Shown: one piece after another, positions 51,601 to 62,504 of the stretch
How the letters are laid out: every line of letters starts with the position of its first letter
Numbering within the stretch: position 1 is the stretch's first letter
Assembly (NCBI RefSeq): GCF_910592395.1
Contig: NC_088323.1
Location: 2,046,001 to 2,110,000 of the forward strand
Direction: 5' to 3'
Length of the DNA: 64,000 nucleotides
From: Lineus longissimus
Taxonomy: Eukaryota; Nemertea; Pilidiophora; Heteronemertea; Lineidae
The notes under the pieces: model-generated
What the model was told of the DNA's origin: nothing
The model's database searches: none
The model's input: only the letters and a program-made list of their open reading frames with translations
Program-made: the position numbers and the translations under genes

Positions 51601-54600
51601 CTTTGTCAAATGCGATATCTCCTTGCGACATTTCGAAAACTATCTAGGGATTCTACTCACAAAGTGACTAATGAATATTCCATGTATAGATGTGATTATC
51701 GTGGACCTATTGTCATACATTTTCATTCCTACAGTGATTTATAAACGTACCTCTCCCCAATTTTTTTCATGCACTTTGTAGAATACCTTCCCCTGGCATT
51801 ATAAAGTCCTGACCACTTTCAGAAAGTAAAGCATATCTACCGTAAGCTTTGACCTTAGTCACAGATAGAAATACGTAATGTCCATTCAAGAAGGTGGACT
51901 TGGGGAGGTACCGAGAGTGAAAAATTTAGTACAATGGAAAATCTTTGAATAAAAAAATTCCGTTTTTTTGAACTTTTTGGTTACATGTTTTGATTCTCCT
52001 TTAGGAACTAGTGCGACAGAACCAGCTGGCCCTCGCTGCCATCACCAGCGGGTCGAGTAGCGGAGGCATGTTGAGAAGCCAAGTCATACAGCTGTCGAAG
52101 GAACTGGAGGATCTCCGAGCAAAGCACAGGTACACCTGAGAATCATTTTCTGTGAACACCTTCATCTCAGCAGGCCTAAATCTTTGGGGAAAAACACCTT
52201 TTCAAATTTCACTACCTTTAAATTTCATGAATTGATGAGTTTTCGAATTTGGAACAATTCCCATCTGGTGTTGGTAGATGATCCTCCTATCAGGCCTTTA
52301 GCTTGCTTTTGACTCCAATATTACCAACCTCTCTCACCAAATCGTTCAGTCGACAAGTTCTCCTCTGTTTTACCTTCTCTCCATCAGTTAGGGCTTTCGA
52401 CAATGCCGCTGTTACATTTGTTGATTATCGTCTTTGATTTTCAGTCTGCAACTTGCCGAGGTCCAGGGCAACAAGGAGATGGTGTTGGGAAAACTCCCGC
52501 CACCACTGTTGTCCATGAAAGCGATGAGGAATGCCACGGAGGGCGGGGAGGACGTCGACGAGTTACAGCAGCTCGAGTTACATAACATGAACCTTCAGGC
52601 TCAGGTGTCGCAGATGAATGGAGAGATGGCTCAGCTGAAGATACGAGAGCGAGAAATGATGCAGCGGGTACGTGTGATTCTGTCAGTTTAACATGCATCT
52701 AAAGACCATACAATTTGTTTCTGATGAGAGGAGCAGTATAGTTCAGTTGATAAAAGTAGCTGGTCAGTTGGAGTTGGGGTACTGATTGTGATTGTATGCT
52801 TCCGGGAAGTGACTGATTGTGATTGTATGCTTCAGGGAAGTGACTGATTGTGATTGTATGCTTCCAGGAAGTGACTGATTGTGATTGTATGCTTCAGGGA
52901 AGTGACCGATTGTGATTGTATGATTCAGGGAAGTGACTGATTGTGATTGTATGCTTCAGGGAAGTGATTGATTGTGATTGTATGCTTCAGGGAAGTGACT
53001 GATTGTGATTGTATGCTTCAGGGAAGTGACTGATTGTGATTGTATGCTTCCGGGAAGTGACTGATTGTGATTGTATGATTCAGGGAAGTGACTGATTGTG
53101 ATTGTATGCTTCAGGGAAGTGACTGATTGTGATTGTATGCTTCCGGGAAGTGACTGATTGTGATTGTATGCTTCAGGGAAGTGACTGATTGTGATTGTAT
53201 GCTTCAGGGAAGTGACTGATTGTGATTGTATGCTTCCGGGAAGTGACTGATTGTGATTGTATGCTTCAGGGAAGTGACTGATTGTGATTGTATGCTTCAG
53301 GGAAGTGACTGATTGTGATTGTATGCTTCGGGGAAGTGACTGATTGTGATTGTATGCCTCAGGGAAGTGACTGATTGTGATTGTATGCTTCCGGGAAGTG
53401 ACTGATTGTGATTGTATGCCTCAGGGAAGTGACTGATTGTGATTGTATGCTTCAGGGAAGTGACTGATTGTGATTGTATGCTTCAGGGAAGTGAGTGATT
53501 GTGATTGTATGCTTCAGGGAAGTGACTGATTGTGATTGTATGCTTCAGGGAAGTGACTGATTGTGATTGTATACTTTGGCAAAGTGACCCACTGACCTGG
53601 TTATCTCTTGTTAGTCCATCAGAGCTAACTTGCTCTTCACATTTTTTGACAATCCATAAAGGCCAACACTGAGTTTGACAACGCAGGATCTTAGAAACTT
53701 CAAAAACATTGGAAATCATGTATGTTTAAACTGTGTTTTCATTTGTTTTTTTTCTATTTCAGCTTGAGCATTCTCAGGGTCGTCTAAGTGCCTACGAGCG
53801 TGGTGAGACGCCCCCGCCTAGTCCCTATGCATCCAACAACTCTACACACGACTCCGCCCCATCATTCCATGAGCCAACAGAAGCTGAATACCTCCGCAAT
53901 ATTTTGTACCAGTATATGCTTGGCAAGGAGACAAAGGTCAGTGATATTTTATGGCCATAAATTCCGTTACCGAATGCGATGCTGGCTGCTGTTACCTCAC
54001 AGGAATATGTAGTTATCACGGGAGAATGATCGAACTGACATATCAAACAGAAATTTAAGTGGTGTTTTGAGCTCTCATTTTGGTACAACCCTGTCATCGT
54101 CTGCATTCAGTAATGCGTCTGCCTGATCCTTGCACTTATTGTTTCCATAATTATTTGATAAGTTTTCTGTCCATTTTCAGACGCTTGCTCGAGTCGTTTG
54201 CACAGTTTTAAAGTTCTCCTCTGACCAAACAAGGAAGGTGCTAGAACGTGAGGAGGCAAAGTTAGCGGTAGGTTTCCAATAACTTGGCAAAACTGGGAAC
54301 TCACTTTGATGCATGGCATTCCAAATATGGCATCTTACATTGTTTGAACGGGAAGAATGTAGATTTCTGTTACAAAGAACAAAATATCCCTGAGGGAAAT
54401 GACAATAACTCCGAACAAAATTAGGATTTTTCAACAAATTTTTGAATTTTGGTTTTGCATTATGGTGCCCTCCTGGTCCCTGCTGATAGTCAGAAACTGA
54501 TACCCGGTAGCAAGCTATCTTTTTACTGCTATTATAGTCTAATGTAGCTCATGATCTCTCTTGATCAATCACAAAAACCTGCAGCTATAAGTGTCAAACC

Positions 54601-55691
54601 TATCAATATCATCTCCTTTCTTTCTTGAATAAATAGTCAAGACGGAGCTTCTTAAGAATATAACACAAGGTAGCACCAATATTTTGCTTAAATCTATGTG
54701 TGAATATTTCTCTGATTCATCCATGTATATTCAAATCGATATCCTGAATGGCTAGATATCTGGGTGTTGGGTACTGGACTCTGCATGGACAGTAGAATAG
54801 TATGTGTGTCTTACTCGATGACAATAGATTTATTTTTGGAATAATTTAAAGTTTAAAATTACATGGTTTTGAATAATTTAAAGTTTGATTGTAAGAAACT
54901 TACATTTTATAGAATACATGTATCGTTTCCAACATATTAGTTTATTATACAAATATCTGTTTTGTTGATCAGTGCGCCAGTGTGTCAATTGGGACTGGTA
55001 CTGTAGTTGTTGCAATATTTCACCAGTTGCATGCAAAACGATTCAAATTCCTTGGCATCCTAGTCAAAACAACATGTTCAATCTAAGTCATATAGTACAG
55101 GTTTGCAAAAATAAGCTGTCTACCTGACTTGTGGTGGCATTACTAACCCAATCTAATCCTGTTTTTCAGCCCTAATTCTGGGATGCTTATTTTAACAACT
55201 CATGGTTAGTTTAATGCTTATCATCCCTTTCTCTTCGTGGCGATTTACCTGATCAGATCTTTAGTCAAATGCTGAACGCAGGGTTGCATGCGGTCTGAAT
55301 GTCAATATAACAGTTGCATTCATGGAATTTCTTCTATAGTCATAACGTAGACTTTCTATTTGCGGTGCTGGGACTTGTTGGCTCTGACACATCTTTCACA
55401 GAAAACCTGTTTGATTTTGAGGTGTTGGGAAGGTCATCCCTTAACCAGTCTGTGTGTCAGTATGTGTTTCTTTTTATCCCAATTGTCTCATTTTATAGAA
55501 ATGGAGAAAAATATAAACAGTACTCCTAATGGTCAGAACTGGAGCTTTCAATTGAGAAATAAAAACAATCCAGAATTCTTTTTCTCAACTGGTGATATAT
55601 CTGGAAAACCCTCACTTCAGGGTTAATTTGAATTGTTTACTAATCAATTCCTCTGTTTGTTTACTTTTAGGGTTTATTTGGTAGTCCTTGA
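36650..55691 (+). CDS. GOLGA4: Golgin-245 (p230), GRIP-domain trans-Golgi tether
   Basis: There are twenty coding exons: 36650-36736, 37744-37800, 39356-39427, 39619-40008, 40138-40341, 40512-40595, 40863-41003, 41572-41803, 42053-42231, 42454-42582, 42693-42872, 43188-48858, 49389-49519, 49861-50079, 50640-50699, 52005-52129, 52445-52667, 53763-53936, 54181-54267 and 55671-55691. All are in phase, giving 2,821 residues; human is about 2,230. The N-terminus MFKKLKQKI matches vertebrate golgin-245, the segment that captures vesicles through TBC1D23. QDKSLRRISELKEQ near residue 220 is another family match. The middle is continuous coiled coil. The GRIP domain (about 2766-2815) contains EYLRNILYQYMLG with the key Tyr at 2771, which binds Arl1 on the trans-Golgi. 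The tail GLFGSP resembles one of the alternative vertebrate C-termini as I recall it. Confidence 0.95.
38179..38564 (+). mobile_element. SINE-like insertion with 12-bp target duplication
   Basis: CATTCACGCAGT at 38179-38190 is repeated at 38553-38564, enclosing 362 bp that is richer in GC than the intron around it. I see no coding capacity and no clear tRNA-like A/B boxes, so the head type is unknown. It lies in GOLGA4 intron 2. Confidence 0.65.
43188..48858 (+). CDS. GOLGA4: Giant GOLGA4 coiled-coil exon (5,671 nt)
   Basis: It starts after TTTTCAG at 43187 and ends before GTTAGT at 48859, phase 0 in and phase 1 out, encoding residues 586 to about 2475. It is uninterrupted heptad-type sequence rich in Glu, Lys, Leu and Gln. 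It holds a 57-residue tandem duplication (46776-46946 and 46947-47117, each with LTSAEEKLQEYI). A looser repeat lies around 43880-44190, where KENHEKE and RENHEKE recur. The long minus-strand frames here are shadows of this exon. Confidence 0.95.
46776..47117 (+). repeat. GOLGA4: 171-bp in-frame tandem duplication in GOLGA4
   Basis: Two copies of exactly 171 bp begin with LQTQL and differ at about ten residues. The shared stretches include LTSAEEKLQEYI and KKIEQQEEK. The duplication keeps frame and adds 57 residues of coiled coil. Confidence 0.9.
50850..51316. repeat. 22-bp tandem array in a GOLGA4 intron, about 21 copies
   Basis: The unit is GATCATAGATTCTGTAATGG plus CC, with CC/CT and A/T variants, in the intron between 50699 and 52005. 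There are no unique spacers, so it is a minisatellite. Confidence 0.95.
52780..53587. repeat. 31-bp tandem array in a GOLGA4 intron, about 26 copies
   Basis: The unit contains TGATTGTGATTGTATGCTTC followed by AGGGAAGTGAC, with few substitutions, in the intron between 52667 and 53763. There are no unique spacers. Confidence 0.95.
53763..54267 (+). CDS. GOLGA4: GOLGA4 GRIP-domain exons
   Basis: Exons 53763-53936 and 54181-54267 encode the Golgi-targeting GRIP domain. It begins near EPTEAEYLRN, continues with ARVVCTVLKFSSDQT and ends KVLEREEAKLA. The family's invariant Tyr and the basic/hydrophobic pattern are present. The second exon ends in phase 0, so either downstream last exon (55671 or 58797) can follow. 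Confidence 0.93.
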
Positions 55692-55713
55692 AAGTAGGAG
55701 ACGATTCCTCTGC

Positions 55714-55719
55714 AATAAA
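55714..55719 (+). promoter_or_regulatory. GOLGA4: Candidate poly(A) signal after the short GOLGA4 end
   Basis: AATAAA lies 22 bases after the stop at 55691. A later AATAAA at 57977-57982 is an alternative and would put MITE copy 3 in the 3' UTR. Confidence 0.3.
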
Positions 55720-58700
55720 ACCAAGATGTTCCAATATTCTCGAGATGCCATAGAAAACATGGACGAAACATTCCAGAGACGTGCCTCAAGTATATCCGCT
55801 AAACACATGTCTCCCTAACCTGTCTGATGGTCGTGTTGGAGAGGATTGCCATGATAAAGGCTTGCCGGTTCATTTTGGTTGCCCAAGATCTCTATCTTGT
55901 TCTTTCCAAAAACCAAACAGAACTTGGCTAAAATACTGTGTAGGTAGAGGGAAGAAGTCACATTAAATTATAAAATTCACGCTTAAATTATAAAATTTTC
56001 CTTATTGGTAATTTCTTCATCGGTATAGTATCAAAATCTTCTGTATGGGTATTTAAAAAGAATTCTCTTTTTGTCTCAAAGTCTTGCCTATTGCTTGATA
56101 AATCTTGCCGGAATTGTCTACACATTCTCCTTGACCTGTCAAGACTGAGTACCTTCATACACGCACAATGTACTGTGTTGATTCGTTCTAGCCGGCTGAG
56201 GGGGCCTGTATGAAAGTACTGTTGACGTGTTATTGGCCTATGTGAAACCAGCTTAAATCCATCAGTGCCGTATCTTGGTTATTCATGAAAGGTATCTTGG
56301 GGTGTATTCAAGTATGTTAATTTCATGAGTTTCAAGAATTCTTCAGTAGCAACTGTGATATTAGTTGAACCAACTTCACCATATGTTGAAACACTATTTG
56401 CTGTTCTAAATGCCAGCTTTCCACAGTTTTTCTTGTATTGGAGTGGTAACCTCATCCCCAAGGATGCAATGATGCTACCTCTCCTATACTTGCTCTGTGC
56501 TGGACAAACAGGTCCAAGCTCCCTGGGTTTAGATTGCATGAAAATATTCTGTTCTGTCTTATGATGTAAAGTTTGTCAAAATGCAAATCTACATGTATGT
56601 TAGGATTAGATATCAGAGAATTCTGTCCAAAACTGTTATAAAGTTGAGTTATAGATATGTATTCCCACAAATATATATAGCTTTTATGTTAATATGCCAA
56701 ACTGACATAAGTTAGAAGAGTAATGTACTAAAGTCTATTCATGGTCTGTTTGTTCTCAAGGCCTGTATAATTTATTTGTTATCCTAGCTGTTAGCTCTTT
56801 GAACCGTAATTGTGGCATGAAACAGGTATACCAATTTGAATCTGTTGATCCTAGGACATTATATACATGTCTCATTGTGTGAAGTGTCTCCATCTCTGGT
56901 GTTGTACATCCGTAGCAAGACTCAACTATGATTCCCTAATGGCATAGATTTAACACCTTCAGCGCCGAACCACGTAGATCTACGTGGTCCAAATCCCCCC
57001 TCTTTGAGCTGGTTATCGGAGTCTCATGGCCTTCATGTAAGAACTACGCCATCGCCATCTTCAGGGTAAGAGAGGAACTGAAAAGACCAAACGGTCTTAC
57101 CAGTTCCTACCGTGCCCTGAAGATGGCGATGGCGTAGTTCAGAACTTGAAACAACTTCATGAAAGAGCTACGCCATCGCCATCTCCAGGGCAAGGTAGGA
57201 ACTGGAAAGACCTCTTGTCTTCAGTTCTGTGGGAGGGGGATTTGGGGCACGCTGGTTCGGCGCTGAAGGTGTTAATATAAATCGGTCATCGTCATTTTAA
57301 AATCCATCTCTGCCTTTCTGCTAAATGTATGAGTAAATGTAAAACCTGATCAGTATTACTCTTGTGATAAGGTGTCTCTGTCGGATTATAAGGTGTCACT
57401 GTCAATCTATTTTGTCCTAGTTGAAGTAACCAGGAGTTGGAAGTTGACCTATTTATATTCTGTCTTAAAGGGGAGTTGCTGTTGACCTCTTCTGTCAAGA
57501 AATGGAGTGATAATCTATTCTCTTAAACGAACCTGTGGTGTCTTTTTCTTTTCTAGACTATATCGCATATCAGGCACATCATTCCAGGAAAAAATATTGA
57601 AAAGCCGAAATACAACATTCATATATGTATGGTACACTTTAAAAAGTAACCCGGTTGAAAATGATTTTGAATATCTTTTAGCAGTTTTGTAAATTTTGCT
57701 TTTGTGAAATGCATTTCATCGTTAATGCTTACTAGTTTGCTTGCGATGTCCCCATGAAATGGGTCTGAATGATTGTTCCAATGATTGTCCCAATGAAGGT
57801 TCATTGGTTGTTTATGATGACCAAATTTATTGCAAAGATTAATTATCTTTGCTCAAGTGTTTTTGGTGGCTAAGGGGTTTTAAGTGTTGTATGTACGGTA
57901 TGAATTATGTATCATTCATCTTGTATGATATCATTGTCAAAAAGGTTGTAAATATTACAAATACATATATAAAAGGAATAAATATATCAAACAATAAGAA
58001 AGTTTTACTTGTCTTTGACAAAACATTTACAAATCGGATTATAAGAGGTATTTCGAGGACAATGTCACAACCAGAATGCTGGAATTGGGTTGTGATGGCT
58101 TCCGATACTGTCTATTCATCTCCGTCCTCAACCTTAAATATCAGAGTCGGTCATATGTCCCTCCAAAGTTCAGTTAATTTTGTACCATGTCTTTGCTGGA
58201 TGTGCCATGTCTCTACTGGGTGTCGTGCCTCTTCTCGGCGTGTTCTGTCTGATTTGGATGTGGCCTCTCCCTACATAGTGATGCGTTATGTTCCTACAGG
58301 GTGTGCCATGTCTCTATTTGATGTGGGATACTGGGATACATGTTGAAATAAGTAAACAAGCATCACAATGTAATATAATCTGTCCGACGTTTCGGTGTAT
58401 AGAACCTTCTACTGGGAATGAACAGCAGGTACCTGCGAATTGCTTTGATACTGGGATACATCTCTGTATGCAATCTCCCGGGCCAAATGTCTAATTTACA
58501 TGCACCCGCTGAAATTGTCACATAGATGTCCAGTAGGTCGAGTGAGACTTGGCAACGATGGTTACCGTTGACGACGCTTGGAGAATGCTCTGTATGGTCT
58601 AGATCACGTGATTTTCTTTAAAATACTATAATATACTGTTTATTTTATCCTACTCTTGGGATGTTTATCTTAGGAGCGAACAACCTTTACATTTTGGGAT

Positions 58701-58796
58701 CATTAACATTTTCAGATGGTTTCCATCACGGTACGCCGTTCGTTCACACCTAATTACTTGGGGCGAGTTTAATCTATTTCTCAATTCTAACCCCAG
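55720..58796. other. 3' region or intron downstream of GOLGA4
   Basis: Apart from MITE copy 3, I see no coding sequence. A 165-residue frame at 57849-58346 is AT-rich, low in complexity and without family resemblance. Confidence 0.45.
56950..57275. mobile_element. TTAA-flanked MITE, copy 3 (most complete)
   Basis: Both ends are intact: TTAACACCTTCAGCGCCGAA at left and the complement ending GGTGTTAA at right. The hairpins inside carry CTACGCCATCGCCATC. TTAA at both ends fits a piggyBac-type target, although no transposase is present to prove it. Confidence 0.85.
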
Positions 58797-59027
58797 GCGG
58801 CGCCATATGCAAAACACAAGGTTGAGACACACTCCGAACAGGTGCAGGCCGCCGCTGTACGGAGATTAATTGATCAACACGGCACACGCACACACACGTG
58901 GATGTACTGGCGACATTGTATCCAAACATTGTATGTTATAGTGTATGTCGTATCCATGTGTGTTCTCGCGTGGAGTTACCAGTTAATAGCGGATCTGGGA
59001 ATTAGTTTGAGTCTTCGATATTCGTGA
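58797..59027 (+). CDS. GOLGA4: Candidate alternative last exon of GOLGA4 with a transmembrane tail
   Basis: A good acceptor (CAATTCTAACCCCAG) at 58796 opens a 76-codon frame ending at TGA 59025-59027. It is in phase 0, matching the donor after the GRIP domain at 54267. The product starts AAPYAKHKVETHSEQ, has a basic stretch (RRLIDQHGTRTH), then a ~20-residue hydrophobic segment with TLYVIVYVVSMCVLAW near the C-terminus. It would give GOLGA4 a membrane-anchored form. It might instead belong to another gene or be non-coding. Its stop lies 6 bases from the stop of the opposite-strand gene. Confidence 0.4.
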   Translation, partial: AAPYAKHKVETHSEQVQAAAVRRLIDQHGTRTHTWMYWRHCIQTLYVIVYVVSMCVLAWSYQLIADLGISLSLRYS

Positions 59028-59033
59028 TGGGCG

Positions 59034-62000
59034 TCACGTGCCCTCTGACGAAGCCTCCGTGACGGCAATCGACGGCTGCCTCTGGGCGACTCTCTCCTGC
59101 AGACGGATCTCTTCGTCCTTCAATTGCGCTAGGAGATTCTCCAGAGCCTGCCTCTCAGTTTTGGCCAGCTCCAGCTCCTTCTCAATCACCTCACACATAT
59201 CCTGGACATGATCGGTATGGCGGAGCAAACTCGGCTTGACCGCCATTTCTACTTCAAGGTCACTCTCAATGATACTTCGTTTGTATAGCTGAACGCTTAG
59301 CTGCTGTTCAACCCGTTGGAACCGGGCCTGATTCTCCTCGTACTCCACTTTCAAATTGTCAAAGTCGTTTGTATCTTTCCGCGCCGACGCGACGAGCGCT
59401 TTGGCCAACGATTCTTTTTCCTCTGCCATATGACGTAGGTCGGCCTGGAGGTGGTGTATCTTCTCCTCGGCCTCGTCGAACCGGACTTTCAAGATGTCCC
59501 ACCTATCCTCCCGTTTTAACATTCCATCCAAATCAGCCGTTTCTTTCGACAACTTTCCTTCCTGTCCTTTGATCTTCTTCAGCAAATCGTCCGAGCGCTT
59601 TGAAAGTCCGCCTCGAATTTTCTTGATCCTGGCTAGTCTGTCGCTAATGTTCATATTGCGTTTCTCGTTCAAAGCACACCACTTTTTTACCAGGGTTTCA
59701 GCTTTCATCCCCTTTACTACAATATCCGGAACTAACCGAATAATGGACAACAGATTTTCGCTGCATTTAAAGTTCTGCACAAGCGCTTCGCTTTCCAAAC
59801 TGAAATAATCCTTGTCTATGGCGGTTTTGTCCGCTAGGAGGCTCTCCCATCTACCTCCAATATAAAGCAAACCATTCATAGCATTCCCCGCCTCCTCGTC
59901 ATCACACATTTCTAGCAGTTCGCGAAAGTCTTCTCCGAGTGACGAAAGAATCGTTCGGGATTTGTACAGAGTCTCTCGGAGTTGTTCGTTTTCTTCGCGG
60001 GATTCTTCGTCCATCGTCGCAGCCTCCGACTGCTGCAAATGAAACATCGGGTAGAAAATCCGCTGATCGAAATTGTTCTTCAAATCTCGTAAATACTGCA
60101 GATAACTCAGAAACCATTGGAAATAACTGTACAGGTTTTCCTCGGCGTCGCTTGAAGTCAAGATGGCTTCCGGTCTTTGAACGATGCTGGTCCGTCTGCT
60201 TTCGCGTGCTGACGTCATGGTTGCCGCACTGTAAACACTGGGCGTCGGCGATTTCCCACCTGACTTTTTCGGCCGAGGCGTACCCGCAGCCAACTTTTTC
60301 TCAGTCTTATCGACAAATTCCTGAATATCGCCCAAAGAATCGACTTTTGTTCGTTTACTCAGTTCTTTCAACATACTGTAGAGTAGTTTGCTGTCAAATC
60401 GTTTCTTGTTCTTGATCATCTTTTCGGTGAAAGCTTCGATCAGGACCTTGATCGTGGAGATTCGCTGATGACGGTCCTCCATGCTATCTGAAATGATAAA
60501 GAGGGACGTATGTGCAGGCGTCGTGTCACATGAGCAACAAAAGGGGCCCGTGTATGCATGGAAAAAGGCGAGGCCGCTATCCCGGTTCAATAAAGAAAGT
60601 CCCGGGGAAGTGAACAACTTTTATCAACTAAACTATACTCCGTGAGCAGTGGATCGGCCCCATCCCGACCCCTGATGTTGGAAGACCATGTTTAAGACAA
60701 CGAATGGATGAATTTCCTCGGGAGTATAAGATAACTAGTTGAACACATATCGACAAATCACCTTCTACTGATCAAATTGTCAACCGGTGCATTATTCATG
60801 TTTACATTGGCGATTTTCATCACTAATCTTTGATTGAATATTCTAGCCTCCCAGAAAATAAACTATGTAATCTAAAAACCAAATACAAAATCTAGGTCAC
60901 GAGACTTTCGATAGCGAATTTGGCAGATTTGGGGATCAGTTAGAAATGTAGACAAATGAAGACTTCTGTTCCATGCATGCGATGGAAATGCCGGTGTAAG
61001 CATTTCGATGTTCTCTGTACCAGCGTCGAACACGTGACAAAGTAGGTATTCTTCCTCAGGGTTGGGTTGCAAAAGTGGTGTAAATCCATGTCCCTGCAGT
61101 TTTTCTGTCAATGTTTACGATGTATACGCATGCCTCTATTTGCTTTTGTAAGTGCAAAGCTTTTTATAATGAAAATAAAGCGCTTTGTCGAATTGAATGT
61201 TGTTTGAACGTCTCTACTTGTATTTTCGACAGCTCGTCTAGTGACCCTTGGGATCGCCTTCTCCTATATCGCTAGGCTTGGCCAATTGAAGGCTGCATGG
61301 TGTTTGTGTAAGAGAGTAGTTTCAGCATCGGAGTGGAAGCGGTTTTAAGTGTAGGAACAACAAGTTGTAAAAAGATGCGTTTGAATTCTGAAGCATTAGA
61401 AAAATAAACTTTTCGAAGTACATGTATGATCCAGTATGATCCAGTATGATTGTTACAGGAGTCATTGCCTCCAAAAACGTCATTCTTGCCTTCATTCGTC
61501 TTTCGATGAATAACAGGCGCGTGTGCCTGCTAAAACTGATCTATACATTCAGGAAGGCTGACAGGAAGTCCCCCTTAAATAACTCACATGGATTGGCTGA
61601 AATTTTATGACTGCAAAGTGAGTGCAGAATTTAGCACGTCTGATTGGACCACACAACCGGAAGTTTCACCAAAGGGTGTTTTCGGAAGTCCTGAATATGG
61701 ATATATTATGAAATGATAGAGCCATTTCGGATAATTTCACCAGAGGAAGGAACTTCCATTTTACACCAAAATTCAAGCTCACCTGTGAAATCCCTTCAAC
61801 AGAAATAACTCATTAGAATCCAGACTCAGCTTCGACTCGTCGTCCCTCAGTCTTCGAATAAAATATAATAAGAACTAGCTAAACGAAATCAATGCGTGCA
61901 CCAGAACTCCCATCCCGCTGTGAAGGTGTTTTGATGACCTGCCTGGCTTGGCTTCCACCGGGCCTACCCCGGGACAAACATGACCGACAGGAGACCATAC

Positions 62001-62504
62001 ACACTTATTTAATTTTCGGAGACAACCTCAAAGCACAAAGGTTGTCATGAAAAGTTTATTTGCTTTCTCAATATTTGATAATTGTCTGCCTAAGAATTTG
62101 CCCCTAAATTCGGGCGCATCGCCAGATCATGTGTTACATGTAATCGATCGGTTGGTGTCCATACGCCCCCTATGAGGGATTTCTAAGAGCAGACTTGGTA
62201 AACTTCCGGACATTTAGTCCAATCAGACGTGCTTATTCTGCATCACCGATGAAGATATCAGAACGTGTAGCCAATCACATGTCTATTGGGGGAGACTTCC
62301 GGTCAGTTGTCAATTACTTCGGCGCCGCGTGGATTGATTTCATCATTTGATGTTTAGATGCTCGCTTGAACATTTTTATCATGCGTCTCGAGATGGCCCC
62401 TTACCTCTGTTTTCTGTCATCCATTGTTGGTACCTCTGCCGTACCTCCATCAGGAAAGACAACTTCTTCGTCTCCTCCACGCGTTGCTCTGGCAACATCA
62501 TCAT
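59034..62504 (-). CDS. Unrecognised coiled-coil protein, 517 residues
   Basis: There are two coding exons: 62504-62405 (starting MMMLPEQRVEE) and 60487-59034 (TGA stop). The junction is AGAG-GTAAGG to TTTCAG-AT and the phases agree (one base carried over), making NRDSMEDRH. The first of three consecutive ATGs is used as the start. Residues about 34-95 look helical and basic, and about 105-150 are Ser/Thr-rich with SARESRRTS. A compact segment with YSYFQWFLSYLQYLRDL follows, then long coiled coils to the end. I do not recognise the family. An in-frame 527-residue version reading back into the intron is unlikely because the acceptor is good. The gene faces GOLGA4 tail to tail. Confidence 0.85.

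Noticed and set aside
50850-53587. Possible CRISPR-like arrays
   Set aside because: The repeats are contiguous with no unique spacers and lie in introns of an animal gene; they are minisatellites.
57849-58346. 165-residue plus-strand ORF
   Set aside because: AT-rich, no recognisable motif, no splice partners, partly made of short repeated phrases; probably chance.
60483-60617. Upstream extension of the right-hand coiled-coil ORF to a 527-residue protein
   Set aside because: A good acceptor (TTTCAG) precedes the ATG at 60482, and the phase-compatible exon at 62405-62504 gives a better start.
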